This document shows, piece after piece, positions 43,603-56,389 of a stretch of 64,000 bases of DNA (position 1 is the first letter of the stretch; each line of letters starts with the position of its first letter). The notes below the pieces were generated by a model. That model did not search any database, was not told the origin of the DNA, and was given only the letters and a program-made list of their open reading frames with translations. The stretch is from Epiperipatus broadwayi (taxonomy: Eukaryota; Onychophora; Udeonychophora; Euonychophora; Peripatidae): positions 1,488,001 through 1,552,000 of the forward strand of contig JAQFVV010000037.1 of assembly GCA_028023455.1 (NCBI GenBank), written 5' to 3'. The translations under genes were made by a program, and so were the position numbers.

Positions 43603-44226
43603 TCAAAAAAAAGAATTCATAATATAAAGTTTTTCTTTTTCTGCAAACTCCACAAGTCTATGTCCTCTCTCATTTCTATTACCATAACCAAAATTACCTA
43701 CAGCACTTTCATCTTTCATTTGTTTACCAATTCTAGCATTAAAGTCTCCCATAACAATTTTAAAATGTTGTTTACTCTGATCAAAAGCCTTTTGTACATC
43801 CATATAAAAATCTTCTACTACTTCATCACTATGAGAACTTGTTGGGGCATAAACCTGAATTATCTGCATTTGGTATCTGCTATTAAGTTGTATAACTAAT
43901 CTTGCCACTCTGTCTGATACACCATCAATCTCCACAATATTGTTCTTCCACTTTTTATTTATAATGAATCCTACTCCACTTGTATTTCCAATATTTGTGC
44001 CTTTATAATAGAATATATGTCCACTTTTTAAATCAATTGTCTCTTCACCTTTTCTTCTAACTTCACAAAGTCCAATAATATCCCATTTAATATAAGAGAG
44101 TTCTTCTTCTAATTCTTGCAATCTTCCTTCACTTGAAAGTGATCTGCAGTTGTAAGTACCTAAATAAAAAGTTGTCATCAAATGGCAGCCTGGGTCCACA
44201 ATCAGGGGATTCTTAGCACCCTCCAC
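43603..44226 (-). pseudogene. RTE endonuclease, N-terminal part
   Basis: An open frame of 207 codons. It begins in the leader (EGAKNPLIVDPGCHL) and continues TFYLGTYNCRSLSSEG, the usual RTE endonuclease start (LGTWNVRTL-type). Then follow WDIIGLCEVRRKGEE (catalytic Glu region), GVGFIINK, IIQVYAPTSSHSDEVVEDFY and VMGDFNARIGKQ (GDFN motif). These are residues of the apurinic-endonuclease-like fold that nicks target DNA for target-primed reverse transcription. The frame ends at MNSFF, where the A/T homopolymer run shifts it; the sequence continues in the next frame (42912-43547). The first methionine is probably not the natural start, since the leader upstream is open to similar peptides in the 22-kb copy. 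Confidence 0.85.
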
Positions 44227-44490
44227 CTTCGGCCACCAACCGCTGCCTTGGTTGGTGACTTTACAGCCTCCTGGGAATAAGGGTCATGCTTTATTTTTGT
44301 CTGTCATAATTGTATATATGTATTGGAAAAATATTTATCATTTACACAAACATTCATTCTGCCCTATCAGGCATTGAGAAGACAGACCATGGTATTTCTT
44401 GATCTTAAACTCAGAGGTAAAAAGCCAATAAACTCACCACGCTGGCTAATGTGTGTTGGTGAGCAGCCCATCCATGTTTGTATACTATAT

Positions 44491-44815
44491 GAATAAACAC
44501 ATAGTAATAACATACTTGTATATATATATTTTTAATTACTTTTCTAAAAATTTTAATCTTATTCTGAAATCAAAAAAATGTTAACTGCTTTGGTAAAAAC
44601 TTAATCAAAAAGCAAAATGTTTGATAACGAATGTTGTAATTAAAATATTTTTTATTTATAGATAAAACAGAAATTCTTTTGAATTGATATCTGTAATGAA
44701 GTCATCTGAGTATTCAAGATGGAAACTAATCACATATCAAACCCTGCTATGTAAAACTTAATCAGAAAAATATAAACGAATGTTGATAATCTGAATGATA
44801 AGCTAAATTAAAAGG
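44491..44815. other. AT-rich DNA, nothing recognised
   Basis: No supported feature. Confidence 0.5.
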
Positions 44816-44819
44816 GTTG

Positions 44820-45370
44820 GCTGATTCATACTTCTCAGGGGGGATACCTGAATTGGTTGTGTATGAGTTGGATTGATAAGTTTTAGTTAGTGCTGTGGGA
44901 TTCTCTTCTTTCTTTGGCATTGAAGTCGTTCACTAATTTGGCTCCGGAATTCTTCAATCATCTAACCCCTTAGAGATTAATTTATGGACTAGACTACTGC
45001 TGATATTTTCTAAGAAAAAAAATCCATTATACAGTTCTTTTAAGAACTCGTGATTTCTTAAGGATTTAATGAACCATTCAAGATAGCAAATGAACATTTA
45101 ATAATAATTATTGTATTATAGCAGATAGAAAATATGGAGAAATCTTACCAGATCTTCCACTAAAATGACCATGGGGTAGAAAACCAGCAGGTCCACCTGC
45201 CTTTCTCTGTCCAAATCGCCAAGATGTGATCATGCCAGTTCCAGCCAGCCACGATGATGACAAAAGCTGCCTTGCCTATGCCCAAATGAGATGAAATCCT
45301 CACCACACAGCTAGTTGAATTGAAGCCCGCTCAAAGCCCAGTCAAAGAAGATGAAGACGCCTACATAAGT
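44820..45370. other. Unassigned block richer in GC
   Basis: The block starts with TACTTCTCAGGGGGGATACC. A distinctly GC-richer segment lies at about 45130-45365 (CAGATCTTCCACTAAAATGA, CAGGTCCACCTGCC, CCAGCCAGCCACGATGATG). The minus strand there is open for about 50 codons (SCVVRISSHLGIGKAAFVII, then WNWHDHILAIW), but I recognise no family. A gene exon or a part of an unknown long repeat are both possible. The hairpin family at 45.7 kb lies downstream, as at 27.5-28.3 kb. Confidence 0.3.
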
Positions 45371-45706
45371 TTCTTTTAAAAATGTTTTATTATTGAATTA
45401 ATTAATTCTGATATTTCTGATAATTAGAAATATGTATTTTTTATTATTATTAATCATTTTTAAAAAAAGGAGAGAGTTGTCTCTGGCATATATATATATA
45501 TTGAATTTATGGTTATTACAGGCATAATGATAAAGCTTTTACTTAAATCTTTTAATTCATTTTTCTATTTCAAATTCTAATATTTTCAACAAAGGTTGCA
45601 ATTAGATTGTTGGTTCTATTTGGTTTTCTTTTTGTTGCTACTCCTGAAAATTGTCATACATAAATGTAATACATGTGTATATATGCGCACTTACACTTGT
45701 AATATT

Positions 45707-45805
45707 CAGTAAATACGATACCTCATGTTGAGTATCTAAAAATGTATTTATCCATATATCCTTTTAAGTTATTTTTTGTCACTGTGGCACCTTATGATGA
45801 GTGCC
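45707..45805 (+). repeat. Paired hairpins, conserved-loop family, copy 2
   Basis: Hairpin A: outer stem AAATAC/GTATTT (within 45707-45716 and 45744-45750) around GATACCTCATGTTGAGTATC (45717-45736, all five stem pairs GATAC/GTATC intact). Hairpin B: GGCACCTTATGATGAGTGCC (45786-45805). The layout is the same as 28193-28289. Stem bases differ in a compensating way (AAATAT/ATATTT there, AAATAC/GTATTT here), while the loops are nearly the same. Confidence 0.65.
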
Positions 45806-45933
45806 AAAGGGTTTATCTATTGTAAATTTCCCATAAGCAAGTTCACTAATAACTTTATATTTAGAACAGTAGTGACTGTATAATTGAGCTGCAAATATAT
45901 ACATGTATAAGAATTTATCATAAAAGGCAAAAA

Positions 45934-45969
45934 GATACAGTACCTCATGTTGAAGTGCTCTATAGTATC
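45934..45969 (+). repeat. Third conserved-loop hairpin
   Basis: GATAC (45934-45938) pairs with GTATC (45965-45969). Inside, AGTACCTCATGTTGAAGTGCT has the same loop core CTCATGTTGA with a stem containing one G-T pair. About 130 bp downstream of copy 2. Confidence 0.5.
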
Positions 45970-45974
45970 TGAGC

Positions 45975-47250
45975 TAATGCAACCTTATTGACTTGAAAAA
46001 TATGAAATTATTGAAATATTTCATAGTGCAAATATACGTATACATAGTTGTTTTTTTTTATTATATTTATTATCCATAAAAAAGGTTTTAAAGTCCTCGG
46101 TAGAAGTGCATGTCTGTATAACCGAAAATCTTTTATATGAGAAATATATATCAAATCACACAAGACATAACTTATTTCTACAGGGTAAAAAGCTCAGACC
46201 ACTTCCATTCTTTATGAAACATAAATAGCTTTAGGGATTTGTATATTTTCTTATTCATTTAAATTGTATTTATATTTTATCCATTTCAAAACATCAAATA
46301 TATATATATACACACAGATTTGTGATAATGATTCATTTATTTATTGTTATTATATCATTTTAAGTATGAAACGGTGGTGGGTATTTGGGATTAAATAAAT
46401 ATTTAATCATAATATTAAACTTGTTTCATTTTCGTATTATTATTTATTTGATAAAATGTACTTTTTCCTTATCAATCACGTATCTGTAATAACCATTTAA
46501 CTTACCCATTGAAGACCCTAGATGTAAGAGTACTGAGCTATCCACATGGGATATCGCTCTACCGGGGTGTTAAATCCTATTTTTATGCTCCGCTGAACTT
46601 ATGGTATTGCACATCCTTCTAGGAGGGGGAAAATTCATTTTTCATTATTTTCTAGGAGTGGCGTGCAAAAGTTATTTTGTAAATAGACTTTTCAAAGATG
46701 TGTACTTACCATGGGTTCTAAATATTCAGGCATTCAAATAAGATATCAACTAAAGAGGTTTTTTAACTGGCAGAGTTCTGTCAATTCACTCTTTCTATCA
46801 GTTTAGCTGGAAGTACCAATGTATATGAGTACAGACAATTGGCTAAATTGGTATCCATTTCTTTCCCTATTAAATCTTGATCACTTCATGCTCAGGGCAA
46901 GATTAGGAGTAGAATTCCACAGGGAAGTATGGTCCGGTACACTAGAATTTGCAGACTTCTTGTTACAGTTTGAAATATTTATTTTTGAACTATACTACTT
47001 TGAATTTTTCCTGAAATCTCTTAAAAAATAAAAATCCTTTCTGAACAAAAATGGCACAGAAACTACTGTGATTGTATAAACAGAATTGGTAGCATTATAT
47101 AATAAATCTGGATAATCATTGAAAATAATATTTACAAACATCTGTCAACAACTATCAATATTAACTACCCAGTCAAAGTAAGCCATTGTTTCCTCTATAT
47201 CTAATATATTTACTAAAACATTACATGATAACCATTTCTTATGTTTACAG
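45975..47250. other. AT-rich DNA, nothing certain
   Basis: A tRNA-like arrangement at 46500-46600 was considered and not accepted. The plus frame at 46819-47031 has no motif. Confidence 0.45.
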
Positions 47251-47254
47251 AATC

Positions 47255-47645
47255 TGTTAAAACTGTAGCAATTTTCTCCATACAGCAATATCACCCAGTG
47301 CAAACCATAGCAAACAATGAATGTTAGAAGGTTTGTCCATCAAAATCCCTAATTTTTAGCTTGTGGCTTTCATTAATGAGGAACCTTAAATCTGAAAGCA
47401 CTGCACCTAGATCTTTGAATCAAATGCAACCTTCCAGTAGTCATCTTTTACATTTGTAGTTAAATATAAAGCTATGATCTCAAAATGAAAACATAATTAT
47501 GTTTTCAATCCAAGTTAATTTGCTTGTATAGTCATATGATTTGAATGCAATTCAATATCTGTACATTTTATTGTCTTTGGTTTTTTAATAATCAGTCACC
47601 AACATCCTTTGACCAGAATTGGTATTAAACTAGAAAACATCGCTA
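47255..47645. mobile_element. Foldback family FB1, old long copy
   Basis: Collinear with 31815-32225: TTTCTCCATACAGCAATATC, AACAATGAATGTTAGAAGG, GCTTGTGGCTTTCATTAATG, GCACTGCACCTAGATCTTTG, then CATATGATTTGAATGC and TTGGTATTAAACTAGAAAAC at the far end. Substitutions are frequent, so this is an older copy. The CTGATGA of the inner unit (minus strand) has become ATTAATGA-like here, and GAAAC is lost. Confidence 0.65.
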
Positions 47646-47788
47646 ATGTACATAGAGTTGCTACTGTATGTTTAATATATTTTTTATTATTTATAACATT
47701 ATTTATTAGCAGTGTCACGAAATCTCGAAGATGATAAGCAATTTCAAATTGCCCCTAAAGATATCATGTTATCATTGGTTCATAGTAC

Positions 47789-48201
47789 TTAGAGTATCCA
47801 TATGTCCCAATTTTCCTAGAATTATCTCAGTGTCCCAACATATTTTTTCAGGACAGTTAATTATCCCAGTTTTCTTAATCATTCATTTTTGCTTTTTTAA
47901 TTTCAACTTTGTTTATTTTAAATTAATATTTATTTTATTAGTTTTTTGATTGGTTAATCAGTAATTTTCCCAAAATGGAAGTAGCTCTCCATTATTTTCA
48001 TACGTTAGTAATAATTGATTTCATTTTCGTGATTTTGTTTTGATAGATAATATATGTATACAAACAATTATATTTTGCTTTTGTTATATTACGAAATGAT
48101 TATATAAATTTTGTGATTTTATTTCGTATTGAAATATACAGAAGAAGTTTTTTATTTGGTCATAAGTCCCGGTTAGACCTGTGGAAATATGGACATCCTA
48201 A
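47789..48201. mobile_element. Possible non-autonomous DNA transposon
   Basis: The left end TTAGAGTATCCATATGTCCC and the reverse complement of the right end, TTAGGATGTCCATATTTCC, match over most positions, giving terminal inverted repeats of about 20 bp around 370 bp of AT-rich DNA. A target-site duplication is not clear. There is no transposase frame; the plus frame at 47731-47949 is not one. Confidence 0.35.
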
Positions 48202-49270
48202 TAATACCATTACTTAATCCAATTTACATTCATTCGATCTGGTCGCTGTATATTTCCAATAATTTAAATATCTTTTATAACAACGAGAACCTCTTGAAAG
48301 GTACTATTTTTCCAACAATATTTTTTTTTTAAAAAAAGCGCTGAATAGACTTAAATTATTAAAAACTGATTTTAAATTAAGATTTTTCAAAAATAAATTT
48401 CATTTTAAATTATTATCTCCTGCTTCAAATTCAATAAAATTCACTAAATCCATCTAGAAATTGTTCAGAATTAATAAATATGCAGAAATTTACTAATTTA
48501 GCAAATGAAAAAAGGAATTTATTTTATACTCATGTCAAAATAATATATATATATGTATTTGGAGTACAATTACTTTTCTTAAGATGGGAAAAAAACGTTA
48601 TACAAAAAGCATGGCACACCTTTGATGTACCAGCGACTTAGCGCTATGGGATTTTATATTTTTCTGCTCTTATGTGTTTTCATTTTAATCGTAATTATCA
48701 ATTATCAGAAGTTTATTGTCACAATTATTTTTAAATGCATTCTAAAATAAATCACTACTCCATTCCACTTTTGTTAATTCAAATCTCATTTCCTTTTTTT
48801 TTTCAACGCAAATTTATTTTTTATACGTCTGAATATTATTTTTAGTTTTTTTTTTTTTTTTCACCCCTTAATTACAAAATATCTAACAAATTTAATTTAA
48901 TATTCCTGATTTTTTTAATAAAATATTAATCAAACAAATTAATTAAGAATAATTATGCGATTTTATTAATTATTTAGTTTCAAAAACCTAATTATTCGCT
49001 TAGTAGTGTCACAAAGAGTTCAAGGGCAATTATATCAGAAAATATTTCTAGTTAGTGCTGCCCTCTTAGTATTTGCAGCGCAGAATAATTCTAAAATTGC
49101 CTGTAGTATATAGATAATAAAAATAAGTATTTAAATTTAATGATTTCGAATAATAAATTAATGTTTATTAAAATTAAATGCTTTTCTTGATGAAAATCTG
49201 ACTTATTTATTCGTATTAGACAAACGTATGTTTAATAAAATAAAAATTAGTAGTTTGTAATTAGACAAGT
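48202..49270. other. AT-rich DNA, nothing recognised
   Basis: No supported feature. Confidence 0.5.
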
Positions 49271-49274
49271 ATAT

Positions 49275-50645
49275 AACGCTAGAGGACACTTCAAACTTTC
49301 GAATTAGGTCGTAAAAAGTGCATGGTTGTGTAGATTATGTATAAATGTGATAAAAGTAGTGAAAAAATTATTTTTAAATGTAGATAATTTAAAGAAAAAG
49401 TCAGGAGAAATGAAGAAAAATAGATAAGGACGATAGAATAGAGCACAAATTTAGTGGAATGACGAGATATGGATGACAAAATAAGTAGCGCAATGGAGAT
49501 AGTTAGGCAAAGAATAAGTAAGATAGAGGAAGAGGTAACGGATGTAGAAGTAAAATTAAAAACAGACATGAAATGTGAGAAGATCAAGGAAATAATGAAT
49601 AGAAATAATAAGAAAGAATTAAGGAAGTCCAGAAGGTGGAAGAGAATATTACGGATGAAGTAGAGAAAGTAAACTGTGAAACAGTCTTGATAAGTGACTC
49701 ACTAATTAGAGGATGTGAATATGTAATTGTAAGTGAAAATAGAAATAGGTGTGTAAGAGTGTGTTGGCCTGGAGCTAGAATTAGGGGTGTTACAGATAAG
49801 GTAAAGAAACGGAGTAAAGATATGCTATGGTAGGGACAAATAATTTGTCAGAGCCATCAGAGAGAGTAATGGATGAGTGTAAAGAATTGACTAGTAATTT
49901 GAATAAGGTTTGAAAAAAATATGAGAGAGAAATAATGTTATGTTTGTGGGATTTTGTAGTAAAGATAAATTGCACTTAGTAAAACAAGGTAGTGAAGCAT
50001 TAGGATATTGATTATGAAAAATATTATAGTTCAGGAAACTTGTAAAGGGGGAGGGAATAGGGGTTTAAATTACAGTATGTATTATCAAAAGGAAAATTAA
50101 GAATGGATGGGTAATTGATTCAGATATAAATGTTGATGTGGAGAAGGATGGTGCTGTAAAACAAACTAATTACAAATGTAAATAGAGAAGAAAGCATCAA
50201 AATAATTTATAAAAGGGTAGTAAGAAAAAAAGAAATTGTTAAAATTGGATATTTGAATATGAAACATGATAGAAGACCAGAAAAGTAGTTGGAATTGAAC
50301 AAAACAGTTAAAAACAAAGGGCTTGAGGTATCAGCAGTAGTGGAAACACGTTTAAGAGAAGAATTCTACGTTGGAAGATTTGGTATGACAGTATAAATGG
50401 AAAAGAAAAAAGGGATGGTGATATAGGAATTATGTCAAAAAAATATTTAAATACTATAAAGTGTCATGAGCTTTTGTGGTTTGAGATAAGGTTAAAAAAC
50501 AAGAATAGATGGTAGCTATAGGGTATATGGTGACTGGAAAGAATCAAACTATAATGGAGTGGAACAGTAGCATATATGAATGCCTAGTTAAGTATATACA
50601 GAGTTTCAAAAAAAGAGGGAAGAAAATAATGGTTATAGGGAATAT
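49275..50645 (+). mobile_element. CR1-like LINE, 5' part only
   Basis: Contains the 5' region, ORF1 and the start of ORF2. ORF2 begins around IVKIGYLNMKHDRRPEK (about 50236) and runs through SAVVETRLREEFY to a segment matching KKIMVIGN (about 50620), just where the GDFN motif would be. It is then cut by unrelated sequence at ATAATGAAACGG. It is thus truncated at the 3' side, unlike ordinary LINE insertions, and has no RT or tail. Later rearrangement is likely. Confidence 0.75.
49469..49833 (+). pseudogene. CR1-like LINE ORF1 (esterase-like), 5' copy
   Basis: Two overlapping frames (49469-49663 and 49636-49833) split one ORF by a frameshift. The first has MDDKISSAMEIVRQRISKIE and a Lys/Glu-rich stretch likely to form a coiled coil. 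The second reads NCETVLISDSLIRGCEYVIV, then RCVRVCWPGARIRGVTDKV. The nucleophile motif is SDSL here where the 37-kb copy has GDSL. The next block (VGTNN in the other copy) is readable as GTNNLSEPSERVMDEC after a shift at about 49835. Not intact. Confidence 0.65.
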
Positions 50646-51069
50646 ATAATGAAACGGTATTATTTAGCCATTATCCCATTTCATCTACTATGTTCCATAG
50701 TAGTATCTTTTCCTCAGTTCGAACCCTCTCCAAGTTTGTATATCAATTGAAATTTTTTATCAATTATGTATAATAAGGTGTATTTGTGAGTGTGTGCGTC
50801 TATATAAGTATAGTGTACATTAACTGTAATAATTATATGCATGTGTTTAATATACATATATTAAATTATAAATTTAAAAGGTATAATTAAATTAAGTTCT
50901 GTAAACATTATTATATTGTGTAACCACCTACATATACATGCAAAAGAAGCCATAATGCAATAGATTTTAAAAAGCATTGCAACTCTTTTAAATTAATATA
51001 AATTTGAAATATTATCAGTTAAAAACTCTTCATTGAAGTGCATTTGTATATAAATTTTAATTCCTGGGA
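50646..51069. other. AT-rich DNA, nothing recognised
   Basis: No supported feature. Confidence 0.5.
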
Positions 51070-51112
51070 TAGTCTCTCTCTCTCACACACACACACACAT
51101 ATATATATATTC
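51070..51112. repeat. Compound microsatellite
   Basis: (TC)n, then (AC)n, then (AT)n in immediate succession. Confidence 0.9.
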
Positions 51113-54100
51113 TAACCTGTAATCTCGTGCATCCTCACTTCCAGATAATATATGATATGAAATAAAACGGGTTCTATCTCAGTTAATAATTAATAACTAA
51201 AATATTCAGCATTAAAATTAAAATATTTCACTAGTTCAAATTTAAAATACGAATAAGGTTCAGTTTATCAAAAATAAATTAAATAAATATTTAATATTTT
51301 CATGAGACTTGAAGTGAAAATACAGGTGACAAGATAGATTACATTGGGCCAATATCCTACAGGATACTACCTCAATGGCATAAGAACACTATCCCCCTTT
51401 ATTACTATTTTAAATAACAAACTCATAGTATTCTTATGACTTTAATAACTTCTACTCACTAAGATTAAACCAATAATTAAATCTTAATCTTCTATTTATA
51501 ATAATCTAGCTCAAATAAAATAATCTCAAGTTCATAAAGTTTATTCTAAGTTAATAAAAAAATATGGTAGTAAAATATGAGAAAGGATTTTATGTCATAA
51601 TCTACTACACTGAAACTAATAACAATAAATAACAGTAATAATATTCTTCATTGTTTAATTAATTCTGTATATCTTTTCTTTTTACTATAATTTTATTACC
51701 ATAATAAAATAATGAAATAATATAATATGATCTTATATCTTCATGTAATGATATAATAAATATGTGGTAGCATTTTGATAATCTGATAAACAAAATATGT
51801 GTGGCAACTGATAGCATATAATTTAATATAATATTGTGATAACTGATTTATGACCAATAAAATAATGTAAGATTATGATTATTTAATTATAATGAATACC
51901 AATAAAATATTTAAATTCTTAAATAATTCTCTATTTATCTTTTTGTGCAAAATTATATATTTGTTTCCATTATTATGCATATATCATGTTTTCATGCAGC
52001 GATGTGGAGAAATAAATAACTCGGACACAAAATTTTTGAAATAACAAAATTTAACAAAGTTTATTACTAACAACAAATAAATAAACAATTTATTTACAGT
52101 GGATATCCTTAACTTTTTTACTTTACAGTTTGATCTACCGGGTTATAAAAAAAATAATTTATATTTCAATTATATCTTTATTTAGATTTAGGACAAAATT
52201 TTTAAAAAAATGTTACTATTATGGTTAACTTACTATTATGGTTAACTTATTACAAATATATTTATCTACTTTATTAGCAACAGCATTTTATCCTTAATAT
52301 TATTAAACTATCTTATTTTAAAATTCATACTTAGAAAACATTCTATAGAAAACAAAATTTTATAATGAGTATGGATTTCTCAAAATATTAAAAAAAAATT
52401 TCATCTTGCAAAGTCAAAGATGTTACACAAAATATTATCCAAAATTCAGTACTAGATTTTAGTATTTATCACACAATGTTTACTAATCATAATATATTCT
52501 TCTTTAAGCCTTACTTTAGTATGATATAAGTGTAATCATCAATATATTTCTGTTAATCAATAAACAAAAAATATACTATGCATATTGTTTACATAATTTA
52601 CTTTGTACTATTGTATTTTAAAAATATGCAATACTTATTTTCCTCTTTAAAAAAATAATACTAAAGCATTTAAAATTATTATCACTTTAAAGAAAATATC
52701 TTTGTTTAGATACTTTATTTTAAAAAAGTTTATATTTCATTTCCGAAATAAAATTCAAAATATATTCTATGATTCTTTTATTTCCTTAGGATACTTTGGA
52801 TCTTCAATTTTAAGTTATAACGTCCTATTCCTTCTAAGCAAATAAACCAATCTTATACAAAACGATAGCATAACCTGAGTTCTAAATTATTTATCATTTC
52901 TCTTAAACATATCTTACTGAACGATGCAGTTACATGAAATAAAGATAGCGAAAACAGATGCATAGGATTAAGGAAGAAAGCTAGAGTATTACTCTTAACA
53001 TATCTCAAAATTATGGCACAGTGCAAAGAGGTATGACATTTACCTGCCTAATATCCTCTAGTACAGGGACGATGTTAAAGCTATTTCTTCAGTTTTATTA
53101 GAACATCAAATATTTAAAGAAATATAAACTGTCCAAATAAAATGTGTCTCAGTCATAGGGCTTTGTTAACTATGCTGATATTAACATAAAGACTAAATAT
53201 TATTTCCATTCCTTATAACATCCTATTTCTTAAAACATCATCTTGGTTTCTTGTTCACTAAGTACTTCCAAGCCACTATCTCAACATTATTTCTCAAGAT
53301 TTTCCACATCTTACATCGATAAATAACTATCTGCATTCACAAAAACAATAAATAAAATTCATTAATAGTTAAACAATCTTACGATTCCATAAGAAAAGTC
53401 TGCTTACTTCATTATTCTATATGTCTAATCATATACAATCTACTTAGACAATATTTGAATATCCAATAACATAAAAATTTTAAAAGAATCGCATAATTAT
53501 TTGTTATGTTGGATTATATCACTAATAAAAAAAAATCGTCGTATGCATATTTTTCAAATCAATCCTATCTCATAATGTTTTTTAAAATGTTGTATAAAAA
53601 TGCGTTTACATTTATAATATAAAAAAAACTTTTACACTTCATCCTTACAATTCATAGATAATCTAAAGAAAACAAAAAAATATATACATTATAAATTATC
53701 AATAGTTATTATTATTACCAATAACCTTTATCTAGTCATCGTGTTCAGTAGGCTTTTCTTTATCCACTTGAGCATTGCAGATATAAAAAAAATTCACACC
53801 CATACACTTTATATTAAAATATTTTTAGCTAAATTATTAGATTGTTATATTATAAAATTTTAATATTAATAAATTAATGTTTTTATGTTTTTCCTAATCT
53901 TATATAAAAATTTAGATTTAAACTAGGTTAACAAAATAAAAGGAATCAAAACTATAATTACATATTTTCTTGACGATAGTTCCTGATAAGTCCAAAATGT
54001 TTATTATTTTCTCTAGAGTTTTTAAAAATGTTCTCCAAGCGCGTTAAAGTTTAAAATAAAAATAATTATTGATCCATTTAGTAAAATTTATAGAAAATAA

Positions 54101-56385
54101 TCCTTGGTTTTAGTAATTAGGACGATAATTATTAAATCATAATATTAATTAATCTCGTGAAGCTTCTTAATCTTCTCTACCAATATTCTCTGCGTATCCG
54201 ATGCATCAATCCATCTAATTTAACTTTAAAAATATTCAATAAACTTTTAAGTACTATTTGTATTTCCATGGATCCATCTTTTATTCAACTATGTGTTCAC
54301 TTTTTTATATATGTTTCCTTCTTGATACATTTAAACTTTCGTTTGGTATTTTTTATAAATCTCTTTTAAAAAAAAAACTTCAAGTACTTTTAAACAAATC
54401 TTTTCTAAATACATTTTAAATAATTCTAAGACCGGATATTTTAATATCAAAAACGCTTCTATAACATATTCTCCTGGGTTCTTTCTTAAATTCATGAAAA
54501 TATTTTTTAAAAATGTTACCTTCAGAAAGTATATAACATTTTACTCCTTTGAATATAATATTCTATAAACGATTCATAAGATATATTTGTCTTATTACTA
54601 TTTAAAAAATAAATCTTGGATAAGCTTATAAATAATACGTTTCAATACATTTTTTAGACTCCGTATAATGTCCGAGCTGTGGTTTTTATGTACCAGAACA
54701 GTTCTTCAGTGAAATATTAATAAAGCTGTATCAATAAATATTCCAAACATTTTTAGAGTATTACAATTTATATCCATTTTATTTCGTAGTATATCCATCT
54801 CTATTGCGTAGTTTAGGTTAAACTTCAGATAAAATACTACTGGCAAGTAACTTTTAAAAAATTAGAAAATCATCTCCACGAAGTTTCTAAATATATAATT
54901 TAAATACTTTTAAAAATTATCAATTAGTTTTTTGCAAATAAAACGATAAGAAAGTACCAAAAAAAATTGACTAAAATAAAAATTTTAAAAATACTATCTT
55001 TTTGATAGTTATAATTTACCTTTCTCCGGTTTCGATACATTATTAATCTCCCCCGATAACCCGTGCAAATCATATTTATAGTCTGTAAGAATACCCATTT
55101 TTATTGGTTAATTCTTACTTTAGCTTGAGAACAAATTTACATATTTTCAATTTCAAGTAGAATTGAATTTCAAAATTAGAAATTATGACGTAATGAACTT
55201 AAAATATTATTTAAAATATTACTTTTAAATCAATTATTATTTTATTAAAATTATTTAAACATTTAAAATAACTTTTAAAATAACTTTAATAACCTATTCC
55301 ATTTATCTATTTTTATTTAAACAAAATATTTAATTTTTATTATATCTGTATTCGTCTTTATTACATTACTTAAAACATTACATACGATAGTTAACTTAAT
55401 ATTTATTATTTGCTTTTATGATAGGCAATAATTCTATCCAATTCTATAATATAACTTTTAAAATATTTTAAACTTTGTTATTAATTCAAACAAGCGTGTG
55501 TGTGAAAGTATATAGTATACAAGTCACATGATTAATAACTTTGACAGACGATTTTCAATCTATTTCTCTACCTAGATTTTATATAATTGATACACTTATT
55601 ATATTATATAAAATAATTATAAAAAATTTGGAAGAATAATTTTAAAAATATAGAACTAGATATAATTTTCACCATCATAAAGTTTATTTTAAAAACATAC
55701 TATATTAATTTTGACTATTAAATATGATTATAAATTTAAACATAGCATTTATTAAATTATACGTTTTAAACTATTAAAATCGAATTTTTAAATATACTTT
55801 TAATTATTTATAGCTGTGCTATTTAATATGGCCAGCTTTTATAACCATATGCAACAATATTTAAAGCTTTACATAACTATTTTTTAAATAATTTTATATA
55901 CTACGTATTCTCTTTAGCTTCAAATTGTACTTTAAAGATATAATTGACTTAATACAATTACCATATTAAGAGAACATATTCTAAATTTAAAATTTTTTAG
56001 TAATTGACTGTTATGAACTATTACCGACCTATAGAAAAGGGCACAATATATATATATAGAGAGAGAAACATTTACAGAATCTAAACTCTTTTTTTAAAAA
56101 AAGTTATATGTTTTTACAAAAAAGCTGTCAATTTTTAGAAAGAACATCTGTAAGCAATTAATAAAACTTGGGATTAAAATTTTAAATGTATTTTAAAAAT
56201 AACAAAGAGTGACCTGGTGAACAGTCATTATTTTAGCAAAGAAATGACCAAAGGTTTCCTTTTTATTGATTTTAAATTATTGATTGGAATTTAAGAAAAA
56301 TTTTAGAATGTTGTAAACAGGTCACTCCAGTTACAGACTTTTGTATAAATAATGCTAAATTTTAAGTACTCAGGGGGTTCACTTT
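51113..56385. other. Long AT-rich stretch, nothing recognised
   Basis: About 5.3 kb of strongly AT-rich DNA without any coding frame, RNA signature or inverted repeat that I could support. The plus frame 54157-54369 is a product of composition. A tract of (TA)n followed by (GA)n lies near 56047-56068. Confidence 0.55.
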
Positions 56386-56389
56386 TATA

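Larger units (their letters stand above)
41300..44490 (-). mobile_element. RTE-type LINE, best-preserved copy
   Basis: This element of about 3.2 kb on the minus strand has a 5' leader (about 44490-44230; matches 22.0 kb from GTATACAAACATGGATGGGC), one long ORF and a short 3' tail of TGATAATGATAATGATGATG. The ORF encodes an AP-like endonuclease followed directly by RT and a C-terminal domain, with no separate ORF1. That is the architecture of the RTE clade. The reading frame is broken only by a homopolymer shift near 43600, a 34-bp tandem duplication near 42893-42960 and an in-frame TAG at 42874-42872. It is one of the youngest elements in the window. Confidence 0.88.

Noticed and set aside
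45130-45365. Host exon on the minus strand (peptide containing KAAFVIIVAGWNW)
   Set aside because: Short, unrecognised, with in-frame stops close by on both sides; kept only as an unassigned block.
46500-46600. tRNA gene on the minus strand (GGATAGCTCAG-like start)
   Set aside because: An A-box-like word is present, but no B box or clover-leaf pairing could be found at proper spacing.
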